From VGWB01 sp964614245 (lineage in GTDB: Bacteria; Bacteroidota; Ignavibacteria; UBA10030), in assembly GCA_964614245.1 (NCBI GenBank), contig CAZTKU010000041.1, positions 1 through 19,466 on the forward strand: 19,466 nucleotides of DNA. The letters run 5' to 3'. The notes under the pieces are model-generated. The model was given only the letters and a program-made list of their open reading frames with translations, was not told the DNA's origin and ran no database searches. Below are positions 7,751 through 14,433 of the stretch, piece by piece; position 1 is the stretch's first letter, and each line of letters starts with the position of its first letter. Position numbers and translations under genes: made by a program.

Positions 7751-7779
7751 CTGCGGTCAGCGCCTCTGCGACCGCAGAG
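7751..7779. repeat. Nested palindrome in the convergent gap between receiver and rdgB genes
   Basis: CTGCGGTC (7751-7758) can pair with GACCGCAG (7770-7777). Alternatively CTCTGC (7764-7769) can pair with GCAGAG (7774-7779) over a GACC loop. The two stems exclude each other. No T-tract follows in either direction, so it is not a textbook intrinsic terminator, although its place between two convergent genes suggests a shared transcription end. Confidence 0.5.
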
Positions 7780-7787
7780 CACGCGGG

Positions 7788-8378
7788 TTACAACCGTGTC
7801 TTCAATACCTCCCTCATCTTCTCCAACGCTTTTGCCCTGTGACTGATCTTGTTTTTCTCCGCCGATGTTAGCTCGGCGTAGGTCTTTGCATAGCCATCCG
7901 GAATGAAGATCGGATCGTAGCCAAATCCGTTGGTTCCCCGCGGCTCCTCGCCCAGTTTCCCGGGACAGATACCCTCCGTTGCTTCCTCGAAGCCATCACC
8001 CACGAGAGTGAGAACTGCACGAAACTGTGCCCTGCGCCTTCGTGGCGGGACACCGCGCGTCTCCTCGAGGAGTTTATCATTGTTCTTTTCATCCGTTGCG
8101 CCCCTTCCTGAATAGCGTGCAGAGAGTACTCCGGGTCGTCCGTTCAAATAGAACACTTCAAGCCCGGAGTCGTCAGCAAGCGAGGGAAGCTTCGTGTGTT
8201 GAGAGACGGTTCGCGCCTTCTGCCGTGAGTTCTCCTGGAGGGTTGTGCCGTCTTCGGCAAGAGGGGGAAGGGAGGGAAAATCGTTGAGCGTGAGAACCTC
8301 CAGGGTCAGATCACTCAAGATCGATTGAATCTCTTCAATCTTGTTCTTGTTCCGCGTTGCAAGGACGAGTTGCTTCAT
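7788..8378 (-). CDS. rdgB: Non-canonical purine NTP pyrophosphatase (RdgB/HAM1)
   Basis: This 196-residue protein is full length for the RdgB/HAM1 family, which hydrolyses dITP, ITP, XTP and related deaminated purine triphosphates to monophosphates and so keeps them out of DNA and RNA. Family motifs are ATRNKNK (7-13), EDGTTLQEN (42-50), LADDSGLEV with catalytic D69 (67-75), GRPGVLSARYSG (80-91), GTNGFGYDPIF (148-158) and ISHRAKAL (178-185). Its ATG overlaps the stop of the SemiSWEET-like gene in ATGA, so translation is probably coupled. It is the last gene of the radA operon. Its presence alongside a guanine deaminase, which makes xanthine, makes functional sense for purine-pool cleaning. 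Confidence 0.96.
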   Translation of the reverse strand: MKQLVLATRNKNKIEEIQSILSDLTLEVLTLNDFPSLPPLAEDGTTLQENSRQKARTVSQHTKLPSLADDSGLEVFYLNGRPGVLSARYSGRGATDEKNNDKLLEETRGVPPRRRRAQFRAVLTLVGDGFEEATEGICPGKLGEEPRGTNGFGYDPIFIPDGYAKTYAELTSAEKNKISHRAKALEKMREVLKTRL

Positions 8379-8638
8379 CTGGATTCTTGCGCAGTCTTTC
8401 GGGGGAAAACCTTATAGAAGATGTTCAAGAGGGCACCGAGGGTGGTGAGCGTATTCAGGATAGTGAAGACGGGGTCTCCGAGGTTGACCGCATAGATGGC
8501 CAGGCTGAAACTTCCTAGAGAAGACAGGATAAGGAACGTCAGGTTGATGGGGCATCGACCGAGTCTGATCGTCTCGATCGATTGAGGGATCCAGCAAAGC
8601 GCGAGCGCCGCGAGGCCGAGGTAGCCTATCCACTGCAT
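8375..8638 (-). CDS. SemiSWEET/PQ-loop small membrane transporter-like protein
   Basis: The ATG at 8638 gives an 87-residue protein, the usual size for a SemiSWEET half-transporter with three transmembrane helices (about 4-22, 33-51, 57-76). The first helix ends in CWIPQSIETI, carrying the Pro-Gln pair (18-19) that defines PQ-loop proteins, and an Asn sits in helix 3 (N62). SemiSWEETs work as dimers and move small sugars; related PQ-loop proteins move other solutes, so the cargo is unproven. A longer reading would need a start inside the guanine deaminase gene, so I use the ATG 11 bases after that gene's stop. Its stop overlaps the rdgB start by four bases. It is unusual to find this gene inside a nucleotide-maintenance operon. 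Confidence 0.75.
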   Translation of the reverse strand: MQWIGYLGLAALALCWIPQSIETIRLGRCPINLTFLILSSLGSFSLAIYAVNLGDPVFTILNTLTTLGALLNIFYKVFPRKTAQESR

Positions 8639-8648
8639 AAGATTGATC

Positions 8649-9128
8649 TCAATATCGTATCTTCTGTTCCAGTCGTCCCCATTCCTGGAATGCGGTAAGA
8701 GCCTCATCGCGCATCAGCTGAATCATCGGGATCTTTCGTTCAGAGAGACGCCGAGGCAGCTCATCGTACAGGAAGCGGTCGTCAAAACCCGCCGCTGCCG
8801 CATCATCCCGCGTGTTGGCAAAATAAATCGCCTTCGGTCGTGCCCAATATAGAGCTCCCAGGCACATCGGGCATGGTTCGCAGGACGTGTACACGGTGCA
8901 CCCGTCAAGTTGAAAACTCCCAAGATTCCGGCACGCTTCCCGGATAGCAACGATCTCAGCGTGCGCCGTAGGGTCGTTGGTTGACGTGACGAGGTTGGTC
9001 CCTCGGGCGATAATGGCACCGTCCTTGACGATCACGGTCCCAAAAGGCCCGCCGTGGCCCCCGCGGATGTTCTTGCGTGAGAGTTCGATCGCTTCTTTCA
9101 TGAACAGGGTGTGGGGGGTCTCGCCCAT
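8649..9128 (-). CDS. guaD: Guanine deaminase, cytidine-deaminase fold (GuaD)
   Basis: The 159-residue protein follows the Bacillus-type GuaD pattern closely: GGPFGTVIVKDG (26-37), NDPTAHAE with zinc ligand H56 and proton-shuttle E58, TSCEPCPMC with zinc ligands C86 and C89, YWARPKAIYFA, and AGFDDRFLY near 113-121. It should convert guanine to xanthine and ammonia in the cytoplasm. The alternative, a tRNA adenosine deaminase (TadA), is less likely because the AGFDD segment and C-terminal IPMIQL region match GuaD. The start is an ATG 7 bases after the radA stop, so it is the second gene of the operon. Confidence 0.93.
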   Translation of the reverse strand: MGETPHTLFMKEAIELSRKNIRGGHGGPFGTVIVKDGAIIARGTNLVTSTNDPTAHAEIVAIREACRNLGSFQLDGCTVYTSCEPCPMCLGALYWARPKAIYFANTRDDAAAAGFDDRFLYDELPRRLSERKIPMIQLMRDEALTAFQEWGRLEQKIRY

Positions 9129-9135
9129 TGCTCGC

Positions 9136-10497
9136 TTAGCTCAGGAGCTCCTCCATCGCTTCACTGATCGTATGCACCCCAACGATCTGAATGCCATCGT
9201 GGGCCCTGACGCTCTTGAGGTTGTTGTGTGGAACAACGATACGTTTGAAGCCGAGCTTCGCGGCTTCCTGCACGCGTTTCTCAATCTGTCCGACGGTGCG
9301 TATTTCTCCACCGAGGCCGATTTCACCCACGGCAACTGACGAGGAATCGACCGGAACGTCACGCAAGCTCGAAGTGATGGATGTCGCGATGCCAAGGTCT
9401 ATTGCCGGTTCATCGATCTTGACGCCCCCGGCGATGTTCACGAACACATCGTAGCTGCCGAGGTGCAGCCCGACGCGTTTTTCAAGAACGGCAAGCAGCA
9501 GCGATAAGCGCCGGTAGTCAAAGCCGGTGGTGTTCCGCTGCGGAACGCCATAACTTGCTGGCGTGACGAGTGCTTGCACCTCGATGAGGATGGGGCGCGA
9601 TCCCTCGATGCTTGAGACAACCGTTGAGCCCGAGGTCCCGTAGCGGCGCTCGGAGAGGAAGGCCTCCGAAGGATTCTTCACTTCCCGCAATCCGGTGTCG
9701 TGCATCTCGAAAATGCCGATCTCATTCGTCGAGCCGTATCGGTTCTTCAAGGCGCGAAGGATGCGATACGCGTAGTGCGCCTCACCCTCAAATTGCAGAA
9801 CCGTATCGACCATATGCTCGATGACGCGCGGGCCTGCGATGACGCCTTCTTTCGTCACATGCCCGATGACGAAGATCGGTATGCCTTCGGTCTTGGCGAA
9901 CCGAAGCAGGAGGGCGGTGGATTCCCGCACCTGGCTGACACTCCCGGGCGCGCTCTCCAGCCCGGGTCGATACATCGTTTGGATGGAGTCAACAATAATG
10001 AGATCGGGGGTCCCGCGCTCGATGACGTCGAGGATCAAATCGAGGTTTGTCTCGGCCAGCAGCAGAATGCTCTTCGTGTCCTTCGCCTGGAGGCGCTCGC
10101 CCCGAAGCTTGATCTGCTGAACGGATTCCTCGCCGGTGATGTACAGAACGACGAGCCCCTTCAGTTCAAGAGCCACCTGCATCATCAGCGTGGATTTCCC
10201 GATGCCGGGATCTCCACCGAGAAGAATCAGCGATCCGGGAACGAGACCGCCGCCAAGGACGCGGTCGAATTCATCAATGTTCGTTTTGATGCGAGGGACA
10301 TCGGCGGTCTCGAGCTGCTCCATGGGGATGGGCTCGATCCTGGAGGCTGCCCCCGCGGGCTTCTTGGAAATCCTGAGTGGCGATGTAGCCTCTTCAACAA
10401 ACGTGTTCCACTCGCTGCAGTTCGGGCACTTGCCGACCCAGCGCGGAGAGACATAGCCGCACGATTGACAGACATATTTCGTTTGGATCTTGACCAT
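9136..10497 (-). CDS. radA: DNA repair protein RadA (Sms)
   Basis: This 453-residue protein has the full RadA architecture. An N-terminal four-Cys zinc finger (C10, C13, C24, C27) is followed by a RecA-like ATPase with Walker A GGDPGIGKST (94-103), Walker B ending in D170, and the RadA-specific KNRYG motif (251-255), where Tyr replaces the more common Phe. A Lon-protease-like C-terminal domain (about 270-453) follows. RadA promotes branch migration and processing of recombination intermediates, assisting RecA. The ATG is at 10497 and a good promoter lies 63-91 bases upstream. It leads the radA-guaD-SemiSWEET-rdgB transcription unit. A long open frame on the opposite strand is a codon-bias shadow. 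Confidence 0.97.
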   Translation of the reverse strand: MVKIQTKYVCQSCGYVSPRWVGKCPNCSEWNTFVEEATSPLRISKKPAGAASRIEPIPMEQLETADVPRIKTNIDEFDRVLGGGLVPGSLILLGGDPGIGKSTLMMQVALELKGLVVLYITGEESVQQIKLRGERLQAKDTKSILLLAETNLDLILDVIERGTPDLIIVDSIQTMYRPGLESAPGSVSQVRESTALLLRFAKTEGIPIFVIGHVTKEGVIAGPRVIEHMVDTVLQFEGEAHYAYRILRALKNRYGSTNEIGIFEMHDTGLREVKNPSEAFLSERRYGTSGSTVVSSIEGSRPILIEVQALVTPASYGVPQRNTTGFDYRRLSLLLAVLEKRVGLHLGSYDVFVNIAGGVKIDEPAIDLGIATSITSSLRDVPVDSSSVAVGEIGLGGEIRTVGQIEKRVQEAAKLGFKRIVVPHNNLKSVRAHDGIQIVGVHTISEAMEELLS

Positions 10498-10559
10498 AGA
10501 GCAAAAGATTTCTTAAAGGCAGCTTGTACAAAGGCCAGCGTGGCGATCTTCGTCAGCTC

Positions 10560-10588
10560 AATATAGCAACAGGGGGGATGAGATTCAA
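10560..10588 (-). promoter_or_regulatory. Promoter of the radA operon
   Basis: On the minus strand TTGAAT (10588-10583) is followed after 17 bases by TATATT (10565-10560). It predicts a start near 10553 and a 55-base leader before the radA ATG. It is divergent from the lipoprotein promoter about 85 bases away. Confidence 0.65.
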
Positions 10589-10655
10589 TTTTGACTTGAC
10601 GCGCGCGAGGTCATCTGCAAAATAACACCTGTGTGGAGAGTCACAGAGTGAAGAG

Positions 10656-10675
10656 AATACCGAGTTTACGGTATT
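10656..10675. promoter_or_regulatory. Candidate operator overlapping the lipoprotein -35 box
   Basis: AATACCG (10656-10662) and CGGTATT (10669-10675) form a perfect 7-bp inverted repeat with a 6-base centre. The right arm runs two bases into the TTGACA box at 10674-10679. A dimeric repressor or activator site is the simplest reading. No regulator gene lies next to it, and the motif is not repeated upstream of the second lipoprotein copy. Confidence 0.5.
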
Positions 10676-10702
10676 GACAAAAGGGGCTCTCCAAAGTAGA
10701 TT
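10674..10702 (+). promoter_or_regulatory. Strong promoter of the beta-propeller lipoprotein pair
   Basis: A consensus TTGACA (10674-10679), 17-base spacer and TAGATT (10697-10702). The predicted start near 10709 gives a leader of about 77 bases before the ATG at 10786. Confidence 0.7.
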
Positions 10703-10785
10703 GACTGTCGAATGTGAACCGACCGCACAGTGTGTGGGGCTCCAAGCGTCACCGTAGCCAAGACAATTCTCAAAAGGTGGTTTTG

Positions 10786-11868
10786 ATGAAATACTTCTCA
10801 TTCTTTACTCTTGTCCTCGGGGTGTTGCTGCTGACTTTGTCCCCTGGCTGCAAACGGGGTCCGACGGAGCCGGAGATCAATTACCCCCGGCAGTACAGCT
10901 GGAGCGTTGATACCTTGTACAGTGATGAGCAAATGTTAATGGACGACATTTGGGGAACCTCCGGCAATAATCTTTATGCGGTTGGCCATAGTTCTGGCTC
11001 AGTAGGGACGATGTGGCATTTCGACGGAAACAGATGGACCAATGTCAAGTTAGGATCGTTTGAAGGGGGAACGATTCCCGCACCGTTCGACCTCGCGGCC
11101 ATTTATGGATTAAGCACAGATGACATCTTCGCAGTCGGTAATCGCTCCCCGTTCTTGCCAGGTATCAGCTTCATCATTCATTATGATGGAAAACAATGGA
11201 TCGAACAGCAGGCACCCCCGGGGAGCTATTTCTTACAGGCAGTCTGGGCTAATGCTCCTAACGATGTCTGGGCTTGCGGCATAAACGGTACACTCCTTCA
11301 CTATGATGGTCTTCAATGGAGAAAGGACTCGGTCGTTGTCTCAACCGCGCCCGGCTCAACATTCTATCTTTCCAGCATTGCACGAATACCGACTGGCGAG
11401 ATGTTCGTGCTTGGAGCAGCGTATGAACCGGGCTCACTTCAGGTGCCCGAACGGTGGACCTATTATTTCTTTCGCCGTCAAGGTGAAGCGTGGAATCTAC
11501 TCGATACGTTTGTCAGACAGGGTGGAGAACGAACTGGCAAATGGGGTGGGTACAGATTATCAGTGTTGCCTATGGGTACAATGTATTCCGTTGATAGTTA
11601 TGGGGTGTTTCAGTGGAATGGTGCACAATGGATCAGGCGATATAGCCATATTAGTAACACAAGCAGTGTTTTCGGGACGGGTGATGATAATCTTTTTGTG
11701 ACAGGTGCAAATGGCCTGCTCGTTCACTACAATGGGGCAGACTGGTTTGAATACTTAGATCTGGTACGGCAGAACGTTGGGTACACTGGTGGCTGGGCAG
11801 ATGAGAGGCAGGCATTTGTATTAGGCTGGGTTGACGGGTGGAAAACTGTTGTGTTAAGAGGAAGGTGA
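10786..11868 (+). CDS. Beta-propeller-like lipoprotein, copy 1
   Basis: I do not recognise a named family. The ATG at 10786 is chosen over an upstream in-frame start because AAAGGTGG lies 5 bases before it and a signal peptide follows. The 360-residue product has a hydrophobic segment ending in LSPGC (Cys22), a loose lipobox. The rest contains seven related units of the form xxIWGxSxxDxxAVG...GxLxHYDGxxW, beginning near residues 53, 99, 143, 188, 247, 281 and 322 (approximate), which suggests a seven-bladed beta-propeller exposed on the envelope. A binding or surface role is an inference; no enzymatic motif is visible. The gene has a strong promoter with an overlapping palindrome, and a paralogue follows in tandem. 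No rightward terminator lies between the copies. Confidence 0.85.
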   Translation: MKYFSFFTLVLGVLLLTLSPGCKRGPTEPEINYPRQYSWSVDTLYSDEQMLMDDIWGTSGNNLYAVGHSSGSVGTMWHFDGNRWTNVKLGSFEGGTIPAPFDLAAIYGLSTDDIFAVGNRSPFLPGISFIIHYDGKQWIEQQAPPGSYFLQAVWANAPNDVWACGINGTLLHYDGLQWRKDSVVVSTAPGSTFYLSSIARIPTGEMFVLGAAYEPGSLQVPERWTYYFFRRQGEAWNLLDTFVRQGGERTGKWGGYRLSVLPMGTMYSVDSYGVFQWNGAQWIRRYSHISNTSSVFGTGDDNLFVTGANGLLVHYNGADWFEYLDLVRQNVGYTGGWADERQAFVLGWVDGWKTVVLRGR

Positions 11869-11928
11869 AAACAATCACTCATTTAGGAGGGTATCACGAG
11901 TAAGGAAATGCTGTAGGAAGTTTTAGAT

Positions 11929-11959
11929 AAAAAAAAGGGCGGTGTTGCGAGCACCGCCC
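11929..11959 (-). terminator. Leftward intrinsic terminator between the two lipoprotein copies
   Basis: GGGCGGTG (11937-11944) pairs with CACCGCCC (11952-11959) over a 7-base loop. Eight A residues precede it on the plus strand, so on the minus strand the hairpin is followed by eight T. There is no T-tract on the plus side (CGTACTGCGC). It therefore ends leftward transcription, although both flanking genes are read rightward. The only leftward source is the truncated gene at 13498. Confidence 0.75.
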
Positions 11960-12030
11960 CGTACTGCGCAAACAAAAGGTTATGAGGCTGCTCACGACAT
12001 GCATTCTGAGCATTGCGTAAATTACGATTG

Positions 12031-12038
12031 AAGGAGGG
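12031..12038 (+). promoter_or_regulatory. Strong Shine-Dalgarno sequence of lipoprotein copy 2
   Basis: AAGGAGGG lies 6 bases upstream of the ATG at 12045, one of the best ribosome-binding sites in the window. It fixes the original start of copy 2 upstream of its in-frame TAA and argues that the reading frame was until recently, or still is, used from this ATG. Confidence 0.75.
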
Positions 12039-12044
12039 AAAACG

Positions 12045-13121
12045 ATGATTCGAGATTTTGCTTTTCTGACTCTCGTGCTGTTCTTGCTCTAACTAAGCTG
12101 CAAGAAAAGCCCCACGGAGCCGGCGACTAACAATCCCCGCGACTACAAATGGAGTACGGACACCTTATACATCCCCCCCAACCAGATTTTATTGGATGAT
12201 CTCTGGGGAACATCCAATAACCTCTATGCCGTTGGACACAGCGCAGGATCAGCGGGTACGATGTGGCATTTTGACGGCAATAAGTGGACGAATGTGAGAT
12301 TAGGTTCGTTTGAAGGAGGGACGATTCCCGCACCTTTCGACCTTGCTGCCATTCATGGATTAAGCGCCGGTGACATTTTTGCGGTCGGTAATCGCTCTCC
12401 GTTCTTGCCTGGTATTAGTTTCATCATTCACTACGATGGAAAACAGTGGACAGAACAGCAGGTGCCTCCGGGGAGCTATTTCTTACAGGCTGTCTGGGCA
12501 AATGCATCCAACGATGTCTGGGCGTGCGGCATTAGCGGAACGCTCCTGCATTATGACGGTGCACAGTGGAGTAAAGACTCCGCAGTAGTTGCTACCCCGC
12601 AGGGCTCAACATATTATCTCCAGAGTATTACACGGGCATCAACCGGTGAGATGTTCATGCTGGGAGCGGCATATGAACCGGGGTCGCCCCAGATACCTGA
12701 ACGGTGGACTTATTATTTCTTCCGCCGTGATCGAGGGGTATGGAAATTGCTCGATACCTTTGCCAGACGCGGCGGTGAACGAGATGGTAAATGGGGAGGG
12801 GGTGGCAGGTTGACGGTTTTGCCGTCGGGCACAATGTATTCCGTCGATAGTTATGGCGTGTTTCAGTGGAACGGCGCACAATGGACCAGGCTGTATAGCC
12901 ACATTAATAACACTTCGCAGATCTTTGGTACTTCGGACGCTAACTTCTTTGTTACTGGCGCGTTCGGTTTACTCCTTCACTATGACGGTAGTGACTGGTT
13001 TCAATACGCGGATCTAGTAAGGCAGAACGTATTGTATACGGGGGGTTGGGCAGATCAGAAGCAGGCGTTTGTCTTGGGCTGGGTTGACGGGTGGAAAACT
13101 GTTGTGTTGAGAGGAAGGTGA
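12045..13121 (+). pseudogene. Beta-propeller-like lipoprotein, copy 2, interrupted by one TAA in the signal peptide
   Basis: From the ATG at 12045 the frame encodes a signal peptide, reaches TAA at 12090-12092 (codon 16), then continues as LSC (lipobox Cys at codon 19) and runs open for about 340 more codons to the stop at 13119-13121. The post-stop part matches copy 1 blade for blade, including SFIIHYDGKQW and the identical C-terminal WVDGWKTVVLRGR. One base change (for example TTA to TAA) would explain the break. Internal starts such as the TTG at 12192 would yield a protein without export signal. It may be a very recent pseudogene, a phase-variable or suppressible stop, or a sequencing/assembly error. 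The intact downstream frame argues against long decay. Confidence 0.75.
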
Positions 13122-13125
13122 AAAC

Positions 13126-13498
13126 GCTGAAGGTGTTAATCCTATCGTTGGCTGTGTTTCAGTTGAGAGTTTTTGTTGTGCCCAATACACCCCTCCGAAC
13201 AGAGTGTGTGATCGAAATAGCAACCCGAGGGGGAACGAGAAAGCGGATCCGCTACTGGCATCGCTGCGCTTACGACGTGCAAGCCTTCTAGTCGAACAGC
13301 ATTCGCTGGATTCACAAATGGGTCAAGCAGTTCGTCATCAACCGCAAGCGAGGCTTCGCCCATAGCGAGGTTCCTTGATGGAAAAATCTGAAACTGATTG
13401 CCGGTTGCAACGGGAACTGTCTTGATGGGAATGATTTGAGCGCGGGATACAAGCGGTAGTCCAAGAACGAGCGCCAAAGCTGCAATCTGAAGTTTCAT
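13126..13498 (-). pseudogene. Truncated, frameshifted outer-membrane-protein gene (5' remnant)
   Basis: The ATG at 13498 has a Shine-Dalgarno sequence (AGGAGGGG) and an intact promoter. It opens a signal peptide (residues 1-20, cleavage SRA before Gln) and a mature start with FPSRNLAMGEASLAVDD and DPFVNPANAVRLEG. This resembles the N-termini of FadL/PorV-like or related barrel proteins that are several hundred residues long. After about residue 75 the frame loses sense and stops near 13142. In the next frame, around 13210-13160, LFGGVYWAQQKLSTE looks like a genuine barrel strand, implying an indel near the run GATCACACACTC. Coding character ends where the lipoprotein copy 2 unit begins (13125). 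It is thus the 5' remnant of a gene whose remainder was lost or replaced. Confidence 0.6.
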
Positions 13499-13545
13499 AA
13501 CCCCTCCTCTCAAGCTATCACATGCGCCGACTGCGATCCAGCAGT

Positions 13546-13574
13546 AACCTACAAAACCCCACGTACTTTGTCAA
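13546..13574 (-). promoter_or_regulatory. Intact promoter of the truncated outer-membrane gene
   Basis: On the minus strand TTGACA (13574-13569), a 17-base spacer and TAGGTT (13551-13546). It predicts a start near 13539 and a leader of about 40 bases. The remnant gene should therefore still be transcribed leftward, antisense to lipoprotein copy 2, towards the terminator at 11929-11959. Confidence 0.6.
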
Positions 13575-13599
13575 GGTTCTTCATCTCCACATTCCCCCC

Positions 13600-13627
13600 A
13601 AAAAAAACCCCCGAGTCATCTCAGAGG
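13600..13627 (-). terminator. Intrinsic terminator of the CpoB-like gene
   Basis: On the minus strand CCTCTGAG (13627-13620) pairs with CTCGGGGG (13615-13608) over an ATGA loop, using two G-T pairs, and eight T follow. It begins 28 bases after the CpoB-like stop codon. On the plus strand the same arms mismatch at two positions, so the leftward direction is favoured. Confidence 0.8.
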
Positions 13628-13655
13628 TTTTTCTTGGTTTGTTTGACCGCAGTTC

Positions 13656-14384
13656 CTACAGCTTGCCCCAGCGTTCTTTCGCTTTCTTCACCTTATCGCT
13701 GGTCGGATAGTCCTTCACGACCTTTTCGTACGCCTCCTTCGCTTTTGCTTTGTCGCCTGTGCGCTCAAGGCACTGAGCGATCATGAACTGGGCGTCACCC
13801 TTCTTCTCGGAGGCTTTGTACTGGAACACCATCTCGAAATGTTTCATTGCCTCTGCAAAATCCTTCTTTCCGAAATACGATTCCCCGAGCCAATAGTGGC
13901 AGTTGTCCGCGAGCTCTTCTGCAGCACCTCCATCCAGCAGCGCCTGGTACATCTGGATGGCCTCATCGTATTTCTTCTCATTGAACGCTTTTGCTGCGTT
14001 TTCGTACGATGTCTCCGCGGGAGGAGCAGTCTTTGCTGCGAGGGCTTTCTCTGCCTGCTCCCGTTCGGCAAGTATCTTCGCTTCAATCTCCGAGAGTCGC
14101 GTGCTGAGAGCGCCGTTGTCCTGTTCCAGCTTCGTAATCTTTTGTTTGAGGCTCGCGTTCTCTGCTTCGAGTTCCTCTATCTTCTTCTGATCGGCCGTCG
14201 GCTGGGGTGGAGCAAGTTCTGGCTTCTTCTCTCCAACGATGCTCGATAATGCCTGCTGATCTTGTTCTTCGCGCGTCGCTTCGCTCGATTCGCAGCCAAT
14301 CCAGGCAAGTATGCCCGTCAGCAGCACGAGAAAGCAGATTGTGTTCATCCAGCTCAGTCTCCCCCTCGACGTAATGAGACTCAT
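13656..14384 (-). CDS. CpoB/YbgF-like coiled-coil and TPR lipoprotein
   Basis: The ATG at 14384 is preferred over longer in-frame starts because GGAGG lies 5 bases upstream. The 242-residue protein has an N-terminal hydrophobic segment (about 14-30) ending in IGC (Cys31), a Pro/Ala linker, a long coiled coil (about 65-118, heptads such as IEELEAENASLKQKI), and at least three TPR units (about 125-242) ending in DYPTSDKVKKAKERWGKL. This order is that of CpoB (YbgF), the periplasmic partner of the Tol-Pal system that couples outer-membrane constriction with peptidoglycan synthesis. CpoB is normally soluble, so lipid attachment would be a variation; the lipobox is imperfect. No tol or pal gene is in the window, so the name is by architecture. 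Its promoter is at 14434-14462. Confidence 0.75.
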   Translation of the reverse strand: MSLITSRGRLSWMNTICFLVLLTGILAWIGCESSEATREEQDQQALSSIVGEKKPELAPPQPTADQKKIEELEAENASLKQKITKLEQDNGALSTRLSEIEAKILAEREQAEKALAAKTAPPAETSYENAAKAFNEKKYDEAIQMYQALLDGGAAEELADNCHYWLGESYFGKKDFAEAMKHFEMVFQYKASEKKGDAQFMIAQCLERTGDKAKAKEAYEKVVKDYPTSDKVKKAKERWGKL

Positions 14385-14433
14385 AAAGCCTCCAGGCTTT
14401 GGCATTGAGTGGGACAGTTTAAAACGCAGTGGA

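Larger units (their letters stand above)
10786..13125 (+). repeat. Tandem gene duplication of a lipoprotein unit
   Basis: The genes beginning at 10786 and 12045 are paralogues with roughly 80 % identical residues over the propeller region by eye. Homology at the 3' end runs through the stop codon and four further bases (AAAC at 11869-11872 and 13122-13125) and then ends. Many differences are third-codon-position changes, so the copies diverged under protein-level constraint. The upstream regions and first residues of the two signal peptides are not closely similar. Confidence 0.85.

Noticed and set aside
9700..10566. 288-codon open frame on the plus strand opposite radA
   Set aside because: It lies antisense to an unmistakable radA, has no ribosome-binding site and no recognisable motif. 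It is a codon-bias shadow.
11937..11959. Rightward terminator for lipoprotein copy 1
   Set aside because: No T-tract follows on the plus strand. The eight-base tract is on the other side, so the hairpin works leftward.
12192..13121. A complete gene starting at the TTG at 12192
   Set aside because: There is no Shine-Dalgarno before it, it would lack the export signal, and it begins inside the first propeller blade. The strong ribosome-binding site and signal peptide at 12031-12090 show the true start is 12045.
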